Shown here: one piece after another, positions 1-7,804 of the stretch | Numbering within the stretch: the stretch's first letter is position 1 | How the letters are laid out: the number at the start of each line of letters is the position of its first letter | Source of the DNA: Paulinella micropora | Lineage: Eukaryota; Cercozoa; Imbricatea; Euglyphida; Paulinellidae | Direction: 5' to 3' | Length of the DNA stretch: 22,500 nucleotides | Assembly: GCA_019918135.1 (NCBI GenBank) | Contig: WBZZ01006327.1 | Span: 1 to 22,500, forward strand | The notes under the pieces: model-generated | What the model was told of the DNA's origin: nothing | Databases searched by the model: none | Seen by the model: only the letters and a program-made list of their open reading frames with translations | Translations under genes and position numbers: made by a program

Positions 1-1758
1 GAGGGCTAATGCGGAATTCGCTCTTGGCGCGCTCTTGGTAGAGGTGTGTCATGTCTTCGAACGTATTCTTAAAGCCACCACCTTTCAGGGCCGCGCCCAC
101 TTCGCTGTAAGGCATCACTTGGCTGGGCCTGTCGATGTTCTTCTTGTGGCCCGCAACCACCAAACTCTGCATCCACGCAGCGTGCTGACCTTCATTTTTT
201 TGGCGGGGGGCATAGCAATGGGCTGGTCGTCCTCCTCCACCAGGATCTCTGCCCGGTGCGAGGTCCAGCTCAAGTAATCCGACTTGGGCCTGTCGCCTTT
301 CAGCAGCATGCTAGCGCCGGGCGCCATCTTGGCCCGGTGCTTAAAATGGTTCTCCGTGCCAAAGATCGTGTGACGCCAGATTCTCAATACACCGGCTGAC
401 CAGGCCGTGGGCAGGGTGATAGGCTTGCCGACATAGATAGAGTCTTGGTAGTCACTTTGGTCGTCCGGGTCTTTTAGGGGGTCTGCACCTTTTTTCGCCG
501 CCCGGTGCTGCAAGACATGCTTTTTGCGGCCAATCTCCGTAAACGTCATATACTGGTCGTCCTCCACCGGACCAAATTCGCTAAAGCGCCACAACTCGGA
601 CATTCTGCACCCGAGGATAGACAGCAACAGAAAGGACTGCAGGGCCCACAGCGGATGTCTCTCGCTGGGCGCAAAGGGGCCGTCGTTGGCGCGCTTCGCT
701 TCCGGGTCCTCGAAGCAATCTGCCTCCGTGAGCATGGCTCGGTAGAGCTCGTCCAATAACGCGCACCAGGGGTCCAAGTAGAGCACGTGCCTCTTCTTGA
801 GGTTCTTCATCAACTTCTTGCCGGTCTGCAGAACTCCTTCCGAACTCGCGTCCCTGTTACGAAAAAGCGTCCCTTCCGTGAACCACTGGACAACAAAGTC
901 CTCGCCCCAGACACAGCGCGAGGGCTGCTCCTTGCCCTTTTGGTTCTGTCTCTGGGTGGCCAGGATCAACCAGTTGCTTCGGAAAAGGCCGTAATCTTGT
1001 CCTCTCGCGGAGAGGTTGGGCTTGGTAGCATCGACCAGGTCGTTTATGAAGCTCACAAACTGGTCCACGTCTTTGCGAAGCCGCAGAAAGGTCATGCAAT
1101 AAGCAAGCAGACACTTGGTGAACGGCCCGGCGCTGAGATTTGGTAACCCCAACTTCACCCAGCCGTCCTCGTCACCGAACAGAATTTTGCAAAAGGTCGT
1201 GTTTTTGCCCTTGGCCAGGTCGGCGGAGCTGCTAGGGAACAGCAGGCCGCCCCCTGGCTTCTCTACAATGACAAAGTCCACTTTGCCCGCGTGATGGCAC
1301 GAAACCAGATTTTCTTGGTCCAGCCCGCTGTCCTTGAACAGTTTGTACGCATACAAGACGTCGTCGAGCTCCCCGTCTTCTTTCGCCATGAACTCGCTCC
1401 AGTGCCCCTTGCGCGAATTGATGACCTTGGCCAGAACGGGCGAGGCGGCGTGCCGGGCGGGGTCGACACCGAGCGAGTACAGGTGTGCCCTGTCCAGCAC
1501 CTCGTCCCGGTACGAACGGAGGAGGTCCAGAGCGGCCACAAAGTTGTCTCGTAGGTCCGCCCACTCCTGTGGGCTCATTTTCGTCTTGAACGGCAGGCGT
1601 TCCCAGACCGGCACCGGCTTCTGGCCGTCACGGATTTATTGTAGTGTGGTGCCGTTAAGGGCGTCAACCACCTGCTGGGGCGGGGCATCGCTCATGGTTA
1701 CCACTTTGAGGTGGCTGGGCTCCGCGCCGAGCCGGCCACTCGCGACCCATTTCACCAT
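1..1758 (-). pseudogene. Tyrosine recombinase (integrase-like), disrupted, runs off left edge
   Basis: Long minus-strand gene whose C-terminal half looks like a tyrosine recombinase, an enzyme that cuts and rejoins DNA at specific sites and could integrate the element. Near residue 385 a hydrophobic helix is followed by GCRMSEL, the classic catalytic-arginine box. The frame then shifts near bases 195-210, at a T7 run and a G6 run. In the new frame AGHKKN is followed about ten residues later by PYSEVG, fitting the conserved histidine and the tyrosine nucleophile; that frame stays open to base 1. I chose the ATG at 1758 because the frame from there is continuous with the main ORF except for one TAA at 1636-1638. 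The N-terminal 330 residues are not recognisable. Upstream lies a short pyrimidine tract at about 1837-1872. The HxxR box is not clearly seen, so the family call is moderate. Confidence 0.6.
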
Positions 1759-1938
1759 GGTCTTTTCTTCTTTAATGACTAGATGATACAAGATTTGTTT
1801 TTTCAGCAATAGCCACAACACCCGCGGCCGGCGTCTTTTTCTTTTTTTTCTTTTTCTTTTTCTTCTTCTTGGCGTGCGGGCCAGACAAAAGATGGCTCGC
1901 GAGCGGCCTTGCGCGGCCGCTTCCGTTCAGTGAACTAG

Positions 1939-2637
1939 TTAAGTTAAGGGGATGAAATCCCAGCCTTGTTCTTCGCACACCAGAGCGAACATGGCGTTGG
2001 CGCGGTGGCGGCTCTCTAACTGTTTCAGCTCCGGCACTTGCGCCGCTAGCTCTTCCTCTCCCAGCAGCAGCACAAAAGCCCTTAGAAGAGTTTGATAACT
2101 GACGAAGCACCTTCTCTCCAACCCATACCGCTCCCTCAGCTTCTTCAGCACTTTGGGCCAGCAGGCGTCGACCTTTTTGAAGAGGTGTTCTAACTCCTCT
2201 ATTATCTGTTTGCTCGGCTCCCGTCGGCTCAGGCCACAGCCTAAAAGATGACACAGTTGACTGGCCCTGTCGGTGGTCAGAGGCCCAAGTTTCTCTCGGC
2301 ACCAGATATACGCGAAGCGAGCGTGCGTCGGGCTCTGTGCCCGCCACTTGTGGACCAGGCGCCTCGCCTGTGCTAACAAGGCCGGGCTGACACACGACGC
2401 AGATTGATTCACACCTCGAAGGTTGAATGTCTCTCTTGTTATCTGACGAAAACGAGAAAGTCTCGTGTAGCCGAAATGTCTGGGAGGGGCAGATTGCTCT
2501 CGGGGCATCTGGCCGTTGACTAGCCAACATTGTGACGTGTACAGCTCGTGCTCTGTCTTGACCAGGCCACAATTGGAGCAGTACGTACCGGTTGTTGCTA
2601 AGCTGAAGGTCCAGACGTGTTCGCAGGACATGTACAA
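1939..2637 (-). CDS. VLTF3-like viral late transcription factor
   Basis: Intact 232-residue ORF matching the poxvirus A2/VLTF3 family, a late-gene transcription factor widespread in nucleocytoplasmic large DNA viruses. It opens with a zinc-ribbon-like site: C5-x-H7 and C20-x-x-C23-G. A basic-aromatic segment follows (GYTRLSRFRQIT), like the family's Y-x-R-x-x-x-F region. The last 90 residues carry the family core: a helix with HLFKKV, then RRCFVSYQTLLRAF, then a conserved ending of the type W-x-F-I-P (GWDFIPLT). Length agrees with the roughly 220-residue poxvirus protein. The first finger pair is C-x-H rather than C-x-x-C, a small variation. The stop is TAA, followed three codons later by TAG. 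It is divergent from the VLTF2-like gene. M3 is an alternative start. Confidence 0.82.
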   Translation of the reverse strand: MYMSCEHVWTFSLATTGTYCSNCGLVKTEHELYTSQCWLVNGQMPREQSAPPRHFGYTRLSRFRQITRETFNLRGVNQSASCVSPALLAQARRLVHKWRAQSPTHARFAYIWCREKLGPLTTDRASQLCHLLGCGLSRREPSKQIIEELEHLFKKVDACWPKVLKKLRERYGLERRCFVSYQTLLRAFVLLLGEEELAAQVPELKQLESRHRANAMFALVCEEQGWDFIPLT

Positions 2638-2739
2638 AAATGACGGTCGGCTAGCGAGAAAGAAACGAAACAGATTTCGAACCGTGAGCGTTTAATGTTC
2701 GATGTTTGAAGTACAAGAGAGGGAGGAGTCACCAGTGAC
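2638..2739. promoter_or_regulatory. Divergent intergenic region between VLTF3-like and VLTF2-like genes
   Basis: About 100 bp separate the starts of the two late-factor genes, so both promoters must lie here or overlap the coding ends. An AT-rich patch around 2690-2712 is the only compositional feature. I cannot assign a known viral promoter motif. Confidence 0.35.
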
Positions 2740-3235
2740 ATGCGCACACACACAAAAAAGATGGAGGGCACTGAATCCTACAAGGGCAAATGTCTGCATT
2801 GTTCCGACGGCTGTGCGAGGGACGACGGCAAATGGTGGGGCTTGCCGATAGCACACGCGGACGAAGAGTTGTTCGTCTGGGGTCATTTTTGCACTATAGG
2901 CTGCGCGGCAAAGTTATGCGGAATATGGTATAGCCGAGACGCTGCGTTCACGATCAATGGACCTCTTGCATTCTTACTTAAGGGTGAATCTGCATAAGCA
3001 GCTAGTCCAACCGGCCCCGCCGCGCTACGAGCTTGTGGAGTATGGAGGCCCCCTAGACATCTCGGCTTTCAGGGCCGTGGGGCGAGTGACTAATTGGTAC
3101 GTGCCAGTGCATAGAAAGGAAACACAAAAGATATTTATTAGTAAGCTCTCTGGTAAAAAGTACATGCTGAGGAGGCTTAAGCGCCTGCCTGGGATTCGTC
3201 TCTCTTCCGCTTCGTGTTCTTCTTCTTGCGCTTAA
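2740..3235 (+). pseudogene. VLTF2/A1-like late transcription factor with one frameshift
   Basis: Two overlapping plus-strand frames together resemble the poxvirus A1/VLTF2 family found in many large DNA viruses. The first frame (2740-2997) has KCLHCSDGC, then WWGLP, then a turn into FCTIGCAAKLC, the family's FCS-type zinc finger. The second frame (the stretch before 2957 to 3235) has PAPPRYELVEYGG followed by an ISAFRA-type element, the characteristic second half of the family. The frame changes between about 2915 and 2957 with no long homopolymer at the site. Start is the ATG at 2740 or, more likely by similarity, the in-frame ATG at 2761. The gene ends with two consecutive TAA codons, and its last 59 bases overlap the clamp gene on the other strand. 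Assignment rests on motif recognition only. Confidence 0.6.
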
Positions 3236-4156
3236 TAACCACTTTGCGCTGTTCTTCCTCCTCGGCGGCGCTGACGGTGGTCAGGGCGAGCGGCGCCAGC
3301 GTAGGCAGGGGAGGTGGCGGTCCATCGGCGTCGGCCAGAATCGCGTACTTGAGCCACGGACCGCCTTACCGTTTAAAGACGAGGTGCAGCACATTCGGCG
3401 CAGCGCCGACCAAGACTCGGCCCGTCTTTTTTTCTTGAAATGCGCATGACTTTAGCACCTTTTTACAAGTTTCGAGTGAGTAGACACAGTCGCGCTCGGC
3501 AGGTGTCTTCGACAGGTCCGCTCGCAAGAGTGATTCCTTGTCTTCTGCCAGCAGAGCGATGCCGCCAAGCGAAGTGCGTGCCAGCCGACTTGCGTCCACT
3601 GCCCTCAGCGAGGACTCCATGCAGAGCCTGTCCCCTTCCACGAACAGACGGCAATGTGAATTGGATTTAGAATGATGGCGCACCACCGCATTAAGGGCGG
3701 GCGCAGAAACTTCGACTAGTCGGTCGACATCAGTCCACTCGGTCGTCGGCAAGAACGCCGCTTCTTGGGACACGAGCAGCGATGTCAGGTCGCTGTAATG
3801 CTCGAAAGATTTGGCTTCATTGTAAAATTTCACACAGAGCCTGTTGTCGACTGCGACTGACAGTTCCAAAACCATGTTGTCTCGAAACGTGCTCAGCCAG
3901 CACTGGATTTCTTTCAGGTCGAGCGAAAACACGCATTTGGACGAGTTGCCACTGAGCGAGACATAGTCGCCGTTTGCAGCGCCCAGAAAGGGCACCACAA
4001 ACTGGGCAACGAGCCCGTCGGCCGCACTGCAGAGGACGAGCTTGTCGACGGTCGCTTCGACACGAGCTTCCAGCAGCAGCGGCGACAGCGAGTCGAGTGC
4101 CCGGCGGAAAGCGATGCCGTTGGAGTTGGACCTCCACAGAAAACGGTGTCCGTCAT
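3177..4156 (-). pseudogene. PCNA-like DNA sliding clamp with internal stop and basic C-terminal tail
   Basis: Minus-strand reading resembling a PCNA-type processivity clamp, the ring that tethers a DNA polymerase. Visible features are an N-terminal helix-strand segment (RRALDSLSPLLLEA, then KLVLCSAADGLVAQFVVPF), a central region near DLKEIQCWL, and a last strand around GPWLKYAIL. The main open frame runs 3998-3369. A TAA at 3366-3368 interrupts it just before the last strand; the same frame then continues to TAA at 3177-3179. Upstream the clamp frame is open to about 4244 but has no ATG, while ATG 4156 lies in another frame, so a frameshift near the start is likely. After the clamp fold come about 40 residues rich in Lys/Arg (IKRKKKNTKRKRD), a likely nuclear signal. 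The tail overlaps the VLTF2-like gene. The family call is tentative because clamps are poorly conserved. Confidence 0.5.
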
Positions 4157-4308
4157 TTGTGACAGAGTAAGCGTCGCGCTTATTTCCGTTTCCTTTTTTC
4201 TTTCGGGTTTCAAACGGCTGCCATTTAAAGTTTGAGATTTAAAAGAAGTCGCGTGTATATCACCTTTAGAGAGAGAGAGAGAGAGAGATCCGGGCCAGAA
4301 TTCAACTA
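4157..4308. promoter_or_regulatory. Divergent spacer with (GA)n between clamp and SSB genes
   Basis: The spacer between two divergent genes holds a TATAT at about 4255-4259 and a 20-bp (GA)10 microsatellite at 4269-4288 just before the plus-strand ATG at 4309. A promoter role is inferred from position only. Confidence 0.3.
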
Positions 4309-5034
4309 ATGTCCATCGTCGTAGACAACAACCAGGTCAGGGCCTTTGATCCGGCCGCCGACCCGAAAAAGCTCCGCCTATCGGATCAGCCTCGCAGTGC
4401 CTACAGCAGCATCTTTTCGAACCTGTGCTACGGCGATAAGAGCCTAACGCTCGTGCTCCCGGCGCTTCAGCTGGCCTGGGACCCGAGCACGTGCGACCAA
4501 GGCAACAAGTCAGCGAAATCAACCATCGACCTCGACTTCAAACACACGCAACAGTTTGGCGCGGTGCTGCAGGCGTACAAGGTGTTACGCTCCATCGACG
4601 ACCGGGTTGCCGAGCTCGTGGTGGAACAGCGTGATAAGATTGTCCCGTCTTTGAAGCGAGCTGGCCCCGTGGCCAAAAGCGACGAGCAGGTGCGTGCTGC
4701 CTACCAGCCCTGCACACGGCTTCGCACGAGCCAGAAGTCCGACAGCGCCGGGGCGCCGCGCCTGACCGTCACCGTGACGGGAGCTCGGTTCCTCGGAGGA
4801 GGAGATGTTTCCACCTTGCAAAAAGGTGACGTGGTGAAATGCGTGATCCAAGCGACGGCGCTCTGCAGCAAGGGCGAGAAAGTCACGCTCTCCTGGCGAG
4901 TGCTGCAGATTCGCAAACAAGAAGACGGCTTGGGCTACCCGGACCAGGACCTCTCAGAAAAGGAGGTTTGGGGGTGTCCCTGTCCGGCAACGAAAGCGGT
5001 GAGGGCGGTGCCAGTGCCATGGACTTGTCTGTAG
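4309..5034 (+). CDS. CP312R/DUF5871-like viral single-stranded DNA-binding protein
   Basis: A 241-residue ORF resembling the conserved NCLDV ssDNA-binding family that includes African swine fever virus CP312R. Visible family-like elements are an N-terminal short strand with VDNNQV, a segment LTLVLPALQLAWDP (family members usually read 'lQTP'), STIDLDF, a helix LQAYKVLRSIDDRV, then KSDEQVRAAYQP, and a final OB-like strand pair around LQKGDVVKCVIQAT and VTLSWRVLQIR. It would coat single-stranded DNA during replication beside the clamp and helicase. The last 25 residues in this frame look unlike a normal tail. The overlapping frame ends with acidic SVDLI and TAA at 5043-5045, so a one-base indel at the A4 or G5 run (about 4958-4974) is likely. 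The assignment is by motif memory, not by search. Confidence 0.58.
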   Translation: MSIVVDNNQVRAFDPAADPKKLRLSDQPRSAYSSIFSNLCYGDKSLTLVLPALQLAWDPSTCDQGNKSAKSTIDLDFKHTQQFGAVLQAYKVLRSIDDRVAELVVEQRDKIVPSLKRAGPVAKSDEQVRAAYQPCTRLRTSQKSDSAGAPRLTVTVTGARFLGGGDVSTLQKGDVVKCVIQATALCSKGEKVTLSWRVLQIRKQEDGLGYPDQDLSEKEVWGCPCPATKAVRAVPVPWTCL

Positions 5035-5035
5035 A

Positions 5036-5052
5036 TCTAATTTAATTAAACT
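5036..5052. terminator. Convergent gene ends with abutting stop codons in a palindrome
   Basis: The palindrome TTTAATTAAA (5041-5050) contains the TAA of the alternative plus-strand frame (5043-5045) and, directly adjacent, the TAA of the minus-strand ribonucleotide reductase (5046-5048). AATTAAA reads on each strand and could serve as a weak polyadenylation signal for both genes. This is inferred from sequence only. Confidence 0.35.
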
Positions 5053-7274
5053 GTACACATGACACACACATCACCTGTACACGACTGCTTGGCACTAGTA
5101 GCTGCCTTGGTTCGAAGGTAGTAACAACCGGTCTTTAGGCCTAGTTCCCAGGCATAGAAATGACTACTAGACAGTTTGCGCTCGGTCACGTTTTCGAAAT
5201 ACACGTTGAGGCTCTGGGACTGGCACACGTAAGGCCCGCGCCCGGCGGATAGCTGCAGCTGTGTCTTCATCGGCACTTCAAAAATCGATTTGAAGACTTG
5301 CTTTACGCCATCTGGTATGGTCGCGATGTTCTGGACAGAGCCGTCGTTTGCCAGGAGCTGCGCACTGACCGCTGGGGTCCAGAGGCCTCTTTGTTCGAGC
5401 GCCTTTACAAGGTATTTGTTGAGTATAGCGTGTTCCCCGGCCAGTGTCCGCCTGACCATTAAATTGCTGTAGACTGGTTCAAAACTCTCGTTCACTCCGA
5501 GTATCTGACTCGTGGACGCCGTTGGCATAAGCGCGACCACAAATGGGTTTTTGAGACCATGGGCTTTGATATCTGCCTTCAGCCTAATCCATCGCTCTGA
5601 CTTCAGCTCCACGCCCCAGAGGTCCGGCTGCAGCTTGCCCTGACTGGCAGGGCTGCCCTCGAACGCCGGGTAGCGCCCCTTTTCCTTGGCTAGTTCTACG
5701 CTAGCAGTGATCGCAGCAAAATAGATCTCTCACGCGATGCGCTCGTTCAGGGCGGCGGCTTCGGGGCTCTCAAAACTAAGCCCCAAGATCATGAACAGGT
5801 CTGCCAGGCCGCAGATACCCAATCCAACTGGCCTGTGCTCCAAGTTTGACATTTTAGCTTCGGGGACGGGGTAGGTGGTTTGGTCGATGATCCGATCGAG
5901 ATTGCGCACGGCACTACGCGTGACAGAGTGGAGGAGGCTGATGTCGATTTTCTTGTCCTCTGTGACGAAGCGGGGCAGGCACAGCGACGCGAGGTTGCAG
6001 ACGGCGGTCTCTTCGGGCGAGCTCACTTCCATGATCTCCGCGCATAAATTTGAGTTCTGAATAACTCCAGCATGCTGTTAATTACTTTTCGCGTTGGCGT
6101 GGTCTCGGTAAATGATGTACGGCGTGCCCGTCTCAATTTAGGCTTTTAAAATGGCCGACCACAGGTGCAGGGCTTTCACTTTTTGGCCCTGCTGTGTTTT
6201 CTTGGCGTGGGTGTACCTCGATTCCCAGAACTTGCCCCAGCAATTGTCAATGCCTTGTAACTCAGTCGGACAAAATAGCGTCCAGTCACCATCGTCTCGC
6301 ACAAAATAAAAAGCGATGGAATCATCAGCGCCGTAAACAGGTCACGCGCCGCAGCACCTGTATTCTGACGCAGTGCAAGGAAATCGTAAATGTCCTTGTG
6401 CCACGGCGGCATGTACACAGCAAAGGCCCCTTTTCTACGTCCCGACTGATTAGCGTAACGACTCGTTTCATTAAGGACACGACAGAGAGGCACGATCCCG
6501 TCGCTTTTGCCTCCTGTCCCGTAAATCTTGGCCTGCGTACAGGCCTATTCCTCCCGCGTGTTTGGAAATAATTGCGCAGTCTTTAACGGTCTCAAAGATT
6601 TCAGAAAGCGAGTCTTCGCGAACTGGCAACAGGAAACACGACGCCAGCTGCTGGTTCCGGCGCAGGCCAGCGTTGAACATCGTTGGCGAAGCATGCGAAT
6701 ACAATTGTCTGCTTAGCAAGTCGTGAGTGTCCTGGATCTTGTGCAGGACGCTGTCTGTGCTTTCTTCCAGGCCATGGTGCAGAGCCACTGCGATTCGCAT
6801 ATACAAATATTGCGGCGTCTCGCAAATCTTGTCGGCGTCTCTAAGAAGGTAGCCTTCCTTGAGCGTGCTGATTCCGAAGTAGTCGAAATTGAGATCTCTT
6901 TCGGGCCTAACTGTCTCGTTCAAAGCAGCCTGGTGCCTGTCGACAAAGACCGAAAAGCTGGCCGCCAACGACAGGCATAGACGGTCCATCGCGCCCTGGA
7001 ACGTGGCCGGACAACTTTTTTGGAGGTCGCTAGCAACGATTCTGCCACCGAGCAGTGTATAATCAGGATGGTACGAGGCCAGAGCCGCACAGCTCGAGGC
7101 GGCGAGTCCATCCAGCTGAGAGATCGAAATCCCCTCTCGTATGCCAGCAATTGTTTGTCGGGCCACCTCGACCGCGCTCGCGCCTGGCAGGTCAGTTGCG
7201 AGGAGCGAGATGCGGTGTAGCACTTTGTCAAAAAACACTGGCTCCAAAGAGCCATCTCTTTTTCTGACTTGCAT
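5046..7274 (-). pseudogene. RNR1: Class I ribonucleotide reductase large subunit, interrupted
   Basis: A full-length R1 subunit, which makes deoxyribonucleotides from ribonucleotides, spread over several frames. From ATG 7274 come MQVRKRDGS (ATP-cone start), HPDYTLLGGRI, SPTMFNAG, QLASCFLLP (first redox cysteine) and ISKHAGGIG. The frame shifts near 6545, giving [16 protein letters not shown], and shifts back at a T run near 6308-6312 to give DGDWTLFCP. Later segments show ETGTPY, SNLCAEI (active-site cysteine with N and E), AVCNLAS (second redox cysteine), MPTASTSQILG, QSQSLN and GCYYLRT (radical-transfer tyrosines). The C-terminus has the tail cysteine pair CVMC. Three in-frame stops occur: TAA 6138-6140, TAA 6078-6080 and TGA 5730-5732. 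The family match is certain, but no intact product can be read. No small subunit is present in the window. Confidence 0.93.
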
Positions 7275-7804
7275 TCGCACGTGCTTGCATAATGGCACAA
7301 GAGAAAAAAAATCATTCTCTGCTAAAATGCTGGAAGCAGTAGAAAGCAGCCAGCACGGCATCTGTCACTAGTAATTCTGGTTTCCCGTAGCCGAGAAAAG
7401 CAAATAGAAAAGCGCATGCCAGACTCTGTTTTGAGACCACCACACTTTGCCGCCCAGGAAGCCTTCTTCTTGTTTGTTCATCGCACCTGATAACTAGACG
7501 AGTCCCGGTACCATCGCAAGTAGCCGCAATTTGATTTTGGTGGGGCCGGCCGAGTCGAGTGCCACTTTGGCCAGTAAGAACCGGGCGGGCAAGCAACCGG
7601 CCGCAAATAGTAGCGAGTTGTCTTTAGCAGTAGTCTGTGTGTCTGGTTGCATGGCTCAATGGATAAAAACAAGACAGACAAGATTTAATTGTCCACAGCT
7701 CAAATCCCTCTTGCTACTCCTATGTTTTCTAGGCACACTTTTTTTGTTTATTAATTTTTGGGGAACATTAAAACGATTTTACGGGAATAGCTGTGCTTCT
7801 TTTT
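7275..7804. other. Intergenic spacer, no recognisable gene
   Basis: About 530 bp lie between the 3' end of the polymerase-helicase gene and the start of the reductase gene, both on the minus strand. Short minus ORFs at 7312-7596 and 7478-7681 show no recognisable domains. A T-rich stretch (about 7738-7765) lies just downstream of the helicase gene's end. The reductase promoter should lie near 7275-7330, where A/T runs occur. Confidence 0.4.

Noticed and set aside
1772..2572. 266-residue minus-strand ORF overlapping the VLTF3-like gene
   Set aside because: Another frame of the same strand, with a poly-lysine run from a pyrimidine tract; the VLTF3 frame has clear family motifs.
1636..2637. VLTF3-recombinase fusion by readthrough (same frame)
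   Set aside because: Two stops close together (TAA, TAG) follow a natural VLTF3 end, and the linker is low-complexity; a shared frame is expected one time in three.
7647..7735. tRNA-like A-box (TGGCTCAATGG) and B-box-like (AGCTCAAATCCC) pair
   Set aside because: The acceptor stem pairs poorly and the anticodon loop lacks the expected U33; at best a very degenerate tRNA-like sequence.
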